From the NCBI GenBank assembly GCA_019614645.1, contig JABWDB010000005.1, forward strand, positions 16,853,001-16,917,000: 64,000 nt of DNA, read 5' to 3'. The notes beneath the pieces are model-generated. The model had not been told where the DNA came from, did not search any database, and saw only the letters and a program-made list of their open reading frames with translations. Both the position numbers and the translations under genes were made by a program. Within the stretch, counting starts at the first letter, position 1. The number at the start of each line of letters is the position of its first letter. Of this stretch, positions 10,067-21,917 are shown one piece after another. This stretch comes from Stratiolaelaps scimitus (lineage: Eukaryota; Arthropoda; Arachnida; Mesostigmata; Laelapidae).

Positions 10067-11340
10067 TGTCCGGACTGGCGATGGCTAAACGGTCGAGACA
10101 CCGCGACATGATTTCCGATTTCGAAGCGGTATCTTCAGCATCAAGAGCAGCAGCCGCTGCAATGGCCACTGCGGCAGCAGCAGCAGTGGCGGTGGCGGCG
10201 GCCCATGCGAGCGATCCTATCAGTCGTTGCAAACCGCAAAAAAACAACAACACGTCCATCCACGTCCATAACTCAACGGTGCTGAAACGCAACGAAGACA
10301 TCCCAAGACGTCTGCCCAGCCACACACATACACGATGCTTCTATTATTGTTATTCGCTACTTTGGTCTTGTACCACGACATACTGCATACGGCTGTGGCG
10401 TGGCTGTGTGGCCGCTCCTGTTGCTGCTGCTGCTGCTGCTGATGCCGTTACCAGTGATGATGGCGAAGTTGGTTTACGCACGAGGTGCTCGGCTCGCCCG
10501 AAAACCGACTAGCGGTCGACTAAAGCCACCGTACTTTCTACACGATATATATCGTGTGTGAGACACAAGCAGGAGGAACAGATCAGCCGTCCGTCCATCG
10601 AATGAATGCCGCCGTTACCAGCGTCACCATCAACAAGATCATCATCATTATCATCATCGGCATTGTTGGTACCATCAGCAACAGCAGCAGCATCAGCATC
10701 AACCGCGGCCGCCGCCGCCGCCGCGGCAGCAGCGACAGTCGGATTGCCGGCCATCAACGTACATCACAGCAGAGCAACATTAGTAGCAACAACTCCAACA
10801 CAAAACATCAACATCACTACGGCGCCGGCCACGGAGTCACCAGCAGCAGCAGCAGCAGTGGCAACAAATCGAAGAGAGCCGAGAAAATAGGATCCCTCTT
10901 CGATCGACTTCGTCCGCTGCTGGCGCTTCTGCTACCAGCAGCACCACTACAACTACTACTACTACTATAATCTTTTGGCTCGATGCTCTTTGTATTTCTT
11001 CGTCATCGTCGTCTTTATTTTCTCGCCTCTCATCACTTCGCTTACGGATGGTGGACACCAGAGCGGCCGGCGACAGCGGCAGTAGCTTGCGACACCCTGG
11101 CGTCGTTGTCGTCAACGCAGTTTTTGCCGTCGCCGCCGCCGCCGCCTTGGCGATGTAGCTGCAAAACACAGCAACGCCGGTAACGGGTCCAGTCCGTCCG
11201 GATTGTGGCGTGGTCGTCGAGCTCGTTCGGCTTGGTTCTTTTTTTTTGCTGTTCAATTTTGGCGGCGCAATACGGTTAGTGTCCATATCGGAATAGTACA
11301 ACGTTCGCGTGTGTGTGTGCGTACCACACATTGGACGACG
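10067..11340. other. CAG/GCC triplet-rich block
   Basis: GCA/GCG runs at about 10150-10202, CTG run 10419-10441, CAG/CAT/GCC runs 10677-10735 and CAG run 10841-10859. Poly-Ala, poly-Ser and poly-Gln frames arise in all phases. An ATG-started frame at 10081 encoding MAKRSRHRDMISDFEAV lies before the Ala run and reads well, but has no donor or domain to support it. Confidence 0.5.
10540..10557. repeat. 18-bp perfect palindrome
   Basis: ACACGATATATATCGTGT reads the same on both strands. It could be a protein dimer site or a chance structure around a TA core. Confidence 0.85.
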
Positions 11341-11677
11341 CTGTTCGATGAGATTTTTATCGATAGCATTTGATAATATTCAATTCAAATCAACGACACC
11401 TTTATTTGGTTTCAATTGAATGTGCACTGATGGGGATAATAATCCTGGAAACTAAATATGGGACATGGGAAATTGGATCATCGGTTCATCAATATTGTAT
11501 ACGCATTAATTTTGTCACACTCAAAGCGGCGACAATGTAAATGTACGATGTTGTGTCGCGTGGTGACCTTGGGGAAATCACGTCTCCTGAGATGATTTGG
11601 TTCAATAGCAACAAAAATATTTGACTATGTTAACCGTACGTATCTGGGTCAAATAAAATACTATTGAAAATCGCCTC

Positions 11678-11700
11678 GCTCTCTCTCTCTCTCGCTCTCT
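11678..11700. repeat. (CT)n microsatellite
   Basis: CT dinucleotides with one CG interruption. A second, similar run lies at about 11849-11872. Confidence 0.9.
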
Positions 11701-14500
11701 AAACATGATTTGTAGTTTATCGACAGAGACGACGGCCGAGATCCTTGATCTTAGTACAACGCTGCACAACGTTGTACCCTATTACATACCTAAGGGACTC
11801 GTTGTTTTTCTTTCATCTGGCCATTTCTTCATTAGTTTAATCCCCTTTCTCTCTCTCTCTCTGTGTGCCTCTCGCTCTCGAGAGCGATTGGCACTATTAC
11901 TCAGAAACTGGAGCCCACACTCGGCTGCCCGCAGCAGCCAACGCAACCTCGTCATCATCATTGGGCAGGTGGAGCTTCGTGCCGGCTGATCGGGTTCGTC
12001 GATGTTCGTCGCGTCTGATGACTTGATGCGGTGTTTGACCACGAAGCTGCTGGCTGTAGCCGCCGCCGCCGCCGCCATCCATAGACGGTGTTATCACCGC
12101 CAGTGGATAGGCCTGCCGTCGCCATATGAGTCAACCGCTCAAACGCAGCACCGCCGCCGCCGCCGCAGCTTGTGATTACTGCTGACGATGCCGACTGATG
12201 CCGGCTTGCTTACAATATCGTTGATCTACTGTAACCGCTACTTGGCCGTCCCGTGGATCGTACAGCAAAGTACGAACTATCGCTATTTGTAGCGCCGCTC
12301 CCTCAAACGTGTCGTCTCTCTGTCATCTATACATTACATCTATGCCAGACGTGCTCGGCAGTTTTTTGTCAGTCACAGCCAAAGGCTGCGGTCCCAAATG
12401 CTGGGCGACCGTCGACCGAAATCGGGGGAGAACATCTAGGCAGACGCAGCAGTGAGATCCGCGGCAGCAAGCAACGGACAATCAGTTGGGTTGAAATGCA
12501 GTGTCTTCGGGATTGATTCTCGAGGTTGGGCCACTGAGCACAGCCACACGGAGCCTGGCAGCGTTACTTTAGGCGAGCCAGCGCACGTTATTCGGTTTCG
12601 TGGCCACAGAGAGGTTGTTCACTAGAGCCGATTGCTTTGTTTGTTGGAACGGGTAGGGGTCTGGCACCAAAGGCGCATGACTGAGGAATCGGACGAGTTG
12701 GACGGCGAAGAGGCCGGCCGCCGGTAGGTAGGGTAACCGGGCGCCGAGAGATCGTCAGCCGTCCTTCGGATCGACCCACCGACCGACATGAGCTCTGTGA
12801 GGAAACTCGCCCCCGCGGTTCCCACAGGTGCGCACAGGCCCACTATGCGTCCTGCTACGCCGGTCTACGGCCTTAAGGCTTCTGTCGCTCCCGCCGCTAC
12901 TGCTGTTGCTGCTTCTGGTGGCACATGTGGTGGTCTGTTGTAGTCCAACGGGCAAGTCACGCAACCGCATCTTAGTCGTCCGAACAGGCAGAGGTACTTG
13001 AAGGTGTACCACGACGGGTGGAATCTTTACTTCATTTCAGTTGTCATCCGATGCATGGTAGGCGAGCATAAGAGCGTTGGCACTTAGTAGAAGAGTAATG
13101 GGTAGGATACAACGGCAAATGACAGAGAAAAGACAAAAAAAAGTACGGTCCGTCAACGGGGAACTGCTAGCCCTCTGCGGTCCAACGGAAGCGATGTACG
13201 TTGGAATCGAATGTCTCTCAAGCTGATGGGGGCGGCTAGCGCCTAAGATCCCTCCGGCGGTCTTCCCATAGCGCGGCGCAGTAGAGACAGCAGTAGCGGA
13301 GGAGGAAATTCGACAAAAATTACTGCATTTGAATTTCGCTGCCTAATCGCTCCACTATACAGTAGTAGTGGTAGTCGTGTTTTTTTTTGTTAGCTTCAGT
13401 AGTATTTGCCGTTGGCGAGCAACGAGAATAGGTCTGCATCACTATATTCTCGAGCCGGGTGAAGATCGTACAAAATCCAACGGGTCTTGCATGCCACGAC
13501 TTCGAAACGTACAAAGAAAGGCGGTAGCGTTCGGATGTTTAAAGATTGGTGCAGTTATCGTTAAAACTATATTATGTGCCCAACAAACGTTGTATCGGAT
13601 TTGTATGCCAAGAGTCAACTGGATCAGGAGGGGATTCCGATAAATCTGGAGGCGGCCGTTCATCCGCCAGCGAGGTTTGACAATTAGTCTAGAATCGATC
13701 GATGGGTGACATCAGTAGCATAGTGATCGGGCGAATCAGCCGACGCCGCCGCCGCCGCCGCCGCTTTCGGCAGCTGCAGAGATGTCCCGCCTGGATCGGC
13801 ACTGTACCAGAAAGCAATTCAGAAAGTTGGCCTTTTTGCCTTCGAATATGAGGGGGAGTATTTAGAAATCGATCGCGGTGGATGCTTGACTCGGCAGAGA
13901 TTGACTCGAGACGCTTCGCTATGTCATAGGCCAAAGCTAGTGGCCGACTCCAAGCCAGCCTTAACTGACGCAGCGACCCTTGACGGATTAGGCTTCAGTG
14001 AGAGTGTACCGCTGAATATGCTGAACGTACTAGGCAGGTACACTCTATCGAATATAGTTCAAATATCACTGACACAACTTGCAGACGGATTATTATATGA
14101 TATTTCAGCAAAAATCAACCGTGTCTTAGAAGCTATGAAGGGATGCGGAAAAATATGAACAATAACATATACGTCGAATGAGGCGTTTATTCAATCAGAC
14201 CATCTCGTATGTGTTAAAATATAGTAGAAGAAAAAAAAGCTTGACCTCTCTTCTGATCGCTTCTCCTGACACTCCTTGAACAGACAAGCGTATCGAGTGC
14301 TCAACTGAATATTTAAAAAGTTAGGAGATATCCGAAATCTGCTTTTGAATTGTTGTTGAAATGAGCTAAAATTTCGTTAATACTAGCGCTGGACGCGGCC
14401 AAAACTCTACCTTGGTAATCGTTGCCATCAGCTAAATGAAACAGAAGAACCACAATTCTCGCTCTACACTCTGTCAGTATCTCTGGTAGTTCGGCGCGAT
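11701..14500. other. Mostly non-coding, scattered CCG runs
   Basis: CCG/GCC runs at 12060-12078, 12150-12168 and 13744-13764. The rest is ordinary sequence with frames under about 100 codons and no exon with good splice sites at both ends. Confidence 0.5.
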
Positions 14501-15845
14501 GTTCTTTCTGGGGTGACTTTCTCGACTATGAGGGTCGTATCGGGTCGCGATAATGAACGGGAACCGTGCGTGACCCATCTACCATCATCACGGTCTTTCG
14601 TAGCAGCAGAAACGCTACCGAGCTGCTGCGAGCGTCGACTGCGAGCAGTAGTGACTCGATAGTGGCCATGGCCTTACCGATGGCTGCCGGCGAACTCAGC
14701 TGTATGCACGGTGGCGGGGTCAGTGGATTGTGGAAAAGGTGCGCCGGCCACCTAACCGCCGCCACAGCCTTTGCGGCGGCTGCTCCCGCTGCTGCTTGAA
14801 CTCGGTGAATGTTGTCTACTCGTCAACCGCATCATCGGCGACAACTATCGCCAGCCTCGCTCACCTACGGCTCGCTAGCCCGCTAACCCGACATAGAGGT
14901 GAGCGTTAGAGACGAACGCTCTGTGAATCGCTCGGTCGAGGCGAAGGCGGAGGCGTACGCGGCTGCTGAGGGAGCCACTTGGTAGCGGTGCCTGATTTGG
15001 CGCTGCTCGATGAATTGCCAACGCATCGAGCGCACACATCATCAACAACAACAACAACAACAACAGGAACCGTCATTGGTTTATCCGCCCCGCACCAACC
15101 CCTCCCTCATACATGTATATGTAAGGGCGCCCATACGCGATTGTATAATACCTCTCGAACGAGTGTCCCCCAACGTTGAAGCAGGTTCAGATTCGGTAGC
15201 TGTGACAGCTTCCAGTTGAGGTCGATGAAGCGGCAGCAGCAGCACCAGTCAAAGGCTATGTGCATATGGACGGAGGGAACGCTTATTATTAGAGGGCGAC
15301 TAGGTCATCTGTATGCGTGTCGATATAGAATCTGCATGAGATAGCCATGCTGTAGAGGGTATACGAGGATGCATGTGGGAAGGCTGTTCGAACTGCTGTT
15401 CAGGAACTTTGTCGATTTTGAGAAGAGGAGCCGTGGAAGCCGTGGAGGAACGAGAAACACCACATCATCTAGCATTGCTCGGGCCGCTGGGTGTCGAAGC
15501 CGAAACGCATCGACCCGTTTGATTTCAGCTAGACAGGATTGTTCCACTCGGCACGAGTTGTTTTGCAGTACTGTTCGGTTAAGAATGAGAAATAACCAAA
15601 TGCGGAATTCCGTTGACTGTAGAGGATGTCGTGTCCTCTCTTCGGAGAGATCCTAATATTATAAACAAAACACATTTTTTTCTGTTTCTCTTAGCAGTGC
15701 TATAAAATACCTTATTAATGACTTAAATACAATATCGACGCCGCAAAATGATCAGATTTCTCGTAGATTTGATGGCGTAGTTTTAGCTGGGCCCCGACAT
15801 TTGGCCGGTGTAGAGTCAACCATAGATTTTATAATGCACTCGATG
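14501..15845. other. Non-coding stretch
   Basis: Contains a CAA run at about 15045-15066 and otherwise ordinary sequence. No supported gene. Confidence 0.5.
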
Positions 15846-15892
15846 GCATACACCGTTATCAGCACACTTTTAATATCGGTAATGGTGTATGC
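15846..15892. repeat. Imperfect inverted repeat, 13-bp arms
   Basis: GCATACACCGTTA (15846-15858) pairs with TAATGGTGTATGC (15880-15892) with a single mismatch around a 21-nt loop. The stem is too short for a normal microRNA precursor and does not extend outward. Confidence 0.75.
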
Positions 15893-16000
15893 TATATTTA
15901 GCTAGCCAAACAACTACTACGGAAATCTGAATTATCTATATTTGACGTTCCCCTTAACTGTGTATATTCCTCGCTCTGGCTGTCTCTCTCAGTCTCAATA

Positions 16001-16514
16001 TGCCGGCTAAGTTGTCCAGCCAGATTCCTCATACGATTTCACGTGGGTTGCCCGTATTTGCTCATTAATATACGTACCTATACTTAATTGTCTATTTGTT
16101 CTTCTGTGCGTTTTTCGGTGTGCTTTTTGTGTGTTTCTGTGTGCGTACGTGTTTGTGCCTATGGTTGTCCTCTTGTGTGTGTTGATGTGTGTTGTTCGTT
16201 GGGCGTGTGATTCCCTTCCAATTGTCTGCCGCCTCGAACTGTCGATCACACATTTCAGATCGACGAGCCGGAGCACACGAAACGGATAACTAACTGCGAG
16301 ACGTCGTAATGGCCGTGATCGTAATCAGCTAAGCATATTCCAGATCATATAAATTCATCGTTCAGCCGTTCGTCTTCGCCGCAGGGTCAGATACGCGCTT
16401 GTCCGGCGGCGGGTCGACCATCTCCGCGATCATCATCTCGACGGCGTCGCTACACGCTCCCGTCATTCTCTTCTGTTCGGGATTTCTTCTTTTTTCCCGT
16501 TGCCCGGGGGTCAG
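16001..16514. other. Region upstream of the candidate exon
   Basis: A TG-rich stretch (about 16105-16205) gives way to CpG-rich sequence from about 16360. A CATATAAAT motif lies at about 16346. A pyrimidine-rich tract ends in GGTCAG at 16514, which could act as a splice acceptor for the exon that follows. Confidence 0.4.
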
Positions 16515-16564
16515 GTGCCAGTGGGCTGGTGGCTGCTGTCGCGCAGCTGGTGGTGGTCGACCAG

Positions 16565-16767
16565 ATGGAGCAGCCTCAGCAGCAGCAGCCGCCCCAACAG
16601 ACCCTCCCCCTATCCTTGTCCCTGTCATACGCCAACGCGTTGTCCGCCTCGGGCTCGAGCTCGTCCGAGGCCCTGCTCGTCGCTGCCGCAGCTGCCGCTG
16701 CGTCCGTGCCCTCGCTCCAGCACTCTGACGTGTCGAACGGGTCAACCGCTGGCCGTGAGCCGATCAG
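16565..16767 (+). CDS. Candidate coding exon of a Q/S/A-rich protein
   Basis: This is the best exon candidate in the window. An ATG opens a frame starting MEQPQQQQPPQQTLPLSLSL, followed by a Ser run, an Ala run and SLQHSDVSNGSTAGREPI. It ends on the strong donor CAG|GTAGGT at 16767/16768, breaking a codon after two bases. Codons end very often in G or C. The frame is open upstream to 16515, where a pyrimidine tract and CAG could serve as an acceptor, so the exon may be internal and start there. Low-complexity Gln, Ser and Ala segments are typical of N-terminal parts of transcription regulators, but no DNA-binding domain is present and I cannot name the gene. Against it: the minus strand is also open here (16576-16890), and an AT-rich intron-like stretch without a visible next exon follows. 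Confidence 0.35.
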
Positions 16768-16888
16768 GTAGGTCCTGCGTACACCGACGTCGTACGCGAT
16801 CATTGCACTATGACGTGGCTTCCTTGAAGGGAAAGAGAGAAGACAAAAAAAGTCATTCAGATATAAAGAAAAATATAAAAAAATATAC

Positions 16889-16926
16889 AATAATAATAAT
16901 AATAATAATAATAATAGTAATAATAA
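16889..16926. repeat. (AAT)n microsatellite
   Basis: About 38 bp of AAT triplets with one G interruption, in AT-rich sequence downstream of the candidate donor. Confidence 0.95.
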
Positions 16927-17508
16927 TTAACTCATATAATAAATAGTAGTTGAGTAGATTCGTTCGAATATAGAGAGATAGCGTAGCATGACGTTTAGTA
17001 GTCATGGGAGATAAATCTAAAATGAATGACAGAATTTATAAGGGGCGACCTTTGATCTTCTCGGTACTGTTTAAATATAGTTTTTTTTTAACAATAACGA
17101 TGTACAGCCACCCCAAACGTTTTGTTGGAGATTGATTCCACCCGCTTCTGTTGAGCTGTTATTATTATGATGATTATTATTAATTAGACTAATAACATGG
17201 GTACGCACTTATAATACGTACATGGGTAGGAAGGGTTTCGATGCAACACAGAGGTCAGTAACAGCTATATGTTTACACATTAGAGCATATTCTAATAAGC
17301 CCTGTGTACGTCTTCTCAATGAAAGTTATCCATGCTTTTTAATTCGACTGCTACCAGTAAGACGTACCCGGGCCATATTCACGATATTGTCCTAAGAAAT
17401 AACGATTCTGAGTAAAACCGAACAAAGTTTTCCGGTTTACATTAATCTGCGCGGAGGATCGACGTCGGAAAACCCACCTACATTTTTACGTTGTAACAAA
17501 GAGTAAAG

Positions 17509-17511
<3 letters not shown>
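16927..17511. other. AT-rich non-coding stretch
   Basis: No frame above about 60 codons and no repeat beyond short ATT runs. Compatible with intron sequence after the candidate exon. Confidence 0.5.
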
Positions 17512-17543
<32 letters not shown>

Positions 17544-17551
17544 GTATATAT
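17512..17551. repeat. (TA)n tract
   Basis: TA dinucleotides with two TG interruptions, about 40 bp. Confidence 0.95.
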
Positions 17552-19835
17552 GCCTAGGATCAATAACAGCGAACGCCGTCAAATATGCGATAGGCTAACG
17601 ATGGTCGGTTACTTCGGGCCCCATTTAACTGCCTTTCGCAGCGTTGCTGTCTCGCTCAATGGCGACGAGTTTACCTGTTCACCTCGTTGTCCAACCGCGT
17701 GTCACTGATGTAGGTGCTGCTGCTGCCGCCGCCATTGGCGTTGTTGCTGTTGTTTGTGTGTGAAGACGCTCGTGCGAGACCGTATGCGAAACAAATGAGT
17801 CCAGCAGCAGTAGCAAGAGATATTTGTAACGACAAAACTCACACGTTGCCTGTGTGACTCACTATGCCGCCGCCGCCGCCGCCGCCGATCACCACTTTCA
17901 CTGACGCCAAGTAGCATCGGGCGACCCTATCGATGTGACTTGCTGGCTGCCCCTGCCTAAACGCCATCATCACTTGACACTCACGAACAGGCAACGGTAT
18001 GGACGTCCACTCACGCTCGTGCAGTAGACAGTGGACAAAACGGCCACAAAAAGCGCCTGTAGGCGGTGGCGGCCGCGGCGGCAGCTGCTGCAGCAGCCGC
18101 CGCTGCCCCAGTTACTATAGACGGCTACCTGCTACCGGCTACCACCGCCCAGGCCAAGAACTTCATCTTCGACTTGCTACTACAACAACGGCAACAGCAA
18201 CAACAACAGCAACAACTGCTACCCTTCGGTACCCATTTTGCCCACCACCGTCACCAGCACGACGGCTATGTCCGCATGCTGTGCACACGGCCTTTGGTTG
18301 CAATTCTTTCTCGTCTCATTGACGTCGGTGGGCGGGTTTTTGGAATAGAGGGAGAAGAGGGCCCCGGGGTGGTGGGGAGCTGAAAAAAGCTTCACCGAAC
18401 GAACAACAGTCGAACCGCTTGATTCGGCTCGGGGCGGCAGCAATCGAAGCACCAACGCCAGCCAGTAGCAACTGCAGCAGCAGCAGCGGTGGACCTGTAT
18501 GTGTCGGCTCCGTAGCTCGATACCCTGTGTTAGAGTCTCAGCGTCCATCGGCGCTGGTGCCTGCCACGGAATCGCGGCGATCGGCAACTCGTCATCATCG
18601 CTCGGGTGCAGTTCACCTCGTTGTCATTGACGCTGCGGCTGCTTTGTCGCGGACTGACGCGCCGTTGACGGCACAAGGTTGTCGTTACACCGGCTCATTC
18701 CGTATCGTCGATGGGGCAGTGATTACGACGGCGGCGGCGGCGGCAGCTGCCGCGGCAGCAGCAACGGTGATGGTGGTGGTGGTGGCAGCGGTAGCAGCAA
18801 CAGCAGCAGCTCCCGATGCTAACTGGTTCTATACAAAACGCATTCTCATCATAGCTGATGATGATACCGTTATTCGCTGGATGTCGAATGCTCGATGGAG
18901 TACGAGATATGAGATGTATGTTCAGGAAGCGCAATACCTCGTACACACTCGCTGTACGAACGCCACTGGGTAGGCCCAATATGCGATATAGATGATGATA
19001 TGACAATGTCGACGCGATCAGGTCGACAACGCTGTAGAGTGGCTGATCTTCTGCACTCAGATCAGTGATTGTACGACGGTACAGCAGGCGACTCATCGTG
19101 CCTTTAGCGAGTCAGAGATATCTTCGGCCTCTCCCGATTTCGGCTCCGTTCGAAGAACGATGCAAACGCGTCTAGCTATTACATATCATCATCATAAGAA
19201 ACCAGTCAGAAGCTGGGAGCAGCTACGTTATCTTTTAGCTAATGCCAGTCATTGCTACTACTGCAGCAACGAGTGCTGCTGGGACGACTAGGGAAAGCCA
19301 TTGAGAAAAGCGGGTGTGGATGTTCAGCCAGGCATCTGGTCGGCCACTCCGCTGGGATGTTGCATCACGCAGAAGATTTAACCGACAGAGCTTATGCCAC
19401 CGAAGCAGCCGCTGCTAGGGACCGCTACTGCTATATCGCCCAATATCAGCAGCAGCAGCAGCATCATCGGTTGCAAGCCAATCGCCAGCAACATTGGGTC
19501 ACCCGACTGGTGGCAGCAGCCGGTAGCCGGCACGCGTACAAAAACGCTGAGAGTTGTAACTAGCGTTATTACTACCACTACTACTCCTACGATTACTACT
19601 ACTACTATGACTACATGTAACAACAACTATAGAAGCAGCACCGACAACAACAACAGGACATCGGCAAGCAACTCGGCGAGAAGAAATTCATGTGAAACCT
19701 CCCGAAAACAGCAGAGGCGTCGATGATAGCGGCATTGGCGGCCGCGCTGTCTGCGGACGACGCCACTGTAGCCTATCTGTTATATCTAACTCTCTTGCTC
19801 TCACTCCCTGCCTGTCCGTAGTAGGTCTGTAGGTC
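17552..19835. other. Triplet-rich block
   Basis: CCG run 17863-17887, GCN run about 18068-18105, CAA/CAG run about 18180-18215, and GCG/GCA then GTG runs about 18726-18785. The 184-codon plus frame at 18419-18973 is carried by these Ala/Val runs and has no supporting signal. Confidence 0.5.
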
Positions 19836-19870
19836 TGTGTGTATGTGTGTATATATATATATGTGTGTAT
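19836..19870. repeat. (TG)n-(TA)n compound microsatellite
   Basis: TG, TA and TG dinucleotides in succession. Confidence 0.9.
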
Positions 19871-21487
19871 GCGCGAGCAGCTGCGTCAGCAGTTGGAATA
19901 GAAGACCTCGAAACCGAACCGAACCGCGCCGGCCCGGGCGGGGGAGGCGCAGAGAAGGTTTCGGCGCGCGAGCTTTAACGATTGACAGTGCTGCTATTGT
20001 TTCGTGGAGTCTCAGGCGCTTGGCCGAACGCCGCATGGTCTCGTCAGCTGCAGCGGCTACGGCAGCGGCTGCGGCTGCGGCGGCGGTTCGCACTAGCGAC
20101 GACGGATGGACGCACGGACGCATCGGATACATTCTCGTTCATTCGCTGCTGCTGCTGGTGCGCTACGGCACAGCGACATCAACAGCAGCTTTTTTTTGGC
20201 CGTAATTTCCATGTCGCTTGTAGTACTGCCGCAGCAGCAGCAGTAGCAGCTGTTGTCGTGTTGTTTTTGGCGGGACGGCGACGCTGCAATTGGAAAGTAT
20301 TGGAAATAATAACACCATGAAGCGGCCCTAGCAACAATGCGGTCTGGTCCCGCCATCAACGGCTGCTCGCGGGCTGAAATCAATCAAGCTAAACCAAGCG
20401 TCAGATTAGCTCAGGTGGAGCTCGCTGGTATCGCACAATCACCATAGTCATACAAGTAGTAAATGATTATTATTATTATTATTATAATCATTGTATACAA
20501 ACCGATCGTATTCCACGGCGGTAGGCATTACACTTTATTTCAACATTTTATTGTATGGTACAGTGATCTGATTGCTGTACACGCAATTTTGATGCTTGAT
20601 CGACAACGACAAGAAGGACACCGAAGAAAATAGGATTATATTGCGCTTGGCCGCACCTCAATGATGGCGTGACAGCGACTTGCAGAGATATATTGAAGCC
20701 AGCTATGTATCTATTATAATGTGCCCCTCGTTCTGTAGAAGGCAAATGGATGATGCACGTCGGGCACATCTCTGTCGAACACTCAGATCCGAAATCCGGA
20801 CTCGCGATCGGTAATAACCCTCATGTTAGCAAAGGCTCATGCCCATATGAAAATGTAGAAATATGTTTGTTGACCTGTGAAATCCTTAACGAACGTATCC
20901 CTCCTTACAGGTCAGGGTCACTGTTGACTTCAGCTATGTGCTTTTCAAGTTACTTAGGATTTCTGTACAACTTGTGCGCCGAGTATACGAGAATTTAGGC
21001 GTTGTAATATTTCGCAGTTCCGTCAATAAAGAAATAATTGAATTGAGTTATCGGCGCCAGCGTCGACCCTGTAAATGGAGATATATGTTGTTCATAGCTG
21101 ATAGACGATATCGGTTATGTTGCATCACAACCATGAATATTGAATGTTCAAATGATAATGTTTCGACAACGGTAGAATCGAGTAGACAGGATATTTTATG
21201 AGTTCCAGCGACTGCATCTGTTCGTGGACTCACACCTGTCATTGTGAACTTCAACGAGAGGGTCACATATCATTCATTGTACGGAGGGTACAGGGTTCTC
21301 CTTATGGATATTTCATTACTAATGAAATATAGCACGTGATTAACAAATTCAACGTATATCCGCTGTCCCGATGAAAGTATATAACTAGGCACTGCTCTGG
21401 GCATCTCTCTGTTGTCAGAATCTGAGCGATATTGTGGATGATGCAATCTGTTCCCCTCGATCGGGATCCGATTCACAAACCACCAAG
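19871..21487. other. Mixed block, mostly non-coding
   Basis: GCN-rich to about 20330 and ordinary AT-leaning sequence after that, with an ATT run at about 20465-20487. An 82-codon plus frame at 20750-20998 is non-repetitive but lacks domain or splice support. Confidence 0.45.
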
Positions 21488-21518
<31 letters not shown>

Positions 21519-21519
21519 C
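21488..21519. repeat. (TA)n tract
   Basis: About 32 bp of TA dinucleotides with one TG interruption. Confidence 0.95.
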
Positions 21520-21649
21520 TTGGTACTGCGATACCAGCGGCCTCAAGGGTGCTCTCAGAGATAATGATGACCACCCCTCTCGATATGGTCATAAGCGTCA
21601 TTTTCTACTTGTGTCCTTACATTCTGGTTATCTTTCATTCTATCTAAAT

Positions 21650-21770
21650 TCACGAAGTCTCTGGCTATTGGAAGAAAGAGGCCGCAGGTTCGAGCCCCGC
21701 TGTGTGACATATAAGAGAGTTTAAGCATTGTAAAATTGCAACTCCTTTAAAAATTCAATAAATCTTTAGC
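21650..21770 (+). mobile_element. tRNA-derived SINE, truncated copy 2
   Basis: A good polymerase III B box, GGTTCGAGCCC, lies at 21687-21697, preceded by a remnant of an anticodon arm. After it comes a tail containing TTTAAGCATTGTAAAATTGC and ACTCC, then an A/T-rich end with AATAAA. The tail resembles that of the minus-strand copy at 1385-1552, with matching TTAAG, GCA(A)TGTAAA and GCAA.TCC blocks in order. The A-box half is missing or unrecognisable, so this is a 5'-truncated or strongly decayed copy. Confidence 0.5.
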
Positions 21771-21897
21771 TTTATCTTTTACCATTACACATTTTTCTCT
21801 CGTACGATTAATCAGACCAGAGTGCGTCTGGCGACCTTCCAAGCTACGAATGAATAAGCGAGGCAAGCAACATGAATCATTTACCACTGTTATTTAA

Positions 21898-21917
21898 CAT
21901 ATATATATATATATATT
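21898..21917. repeat. (TA)n tract
   Basis: Short perfect TA run of about 20 bp. Confidence 0.9.

Noticed and set aside
12200..12213. 14-bp exact match to 23917-23930
   Set aside because: Matches of this length are expected by chance several times within 64 kb, and the flanks differ.
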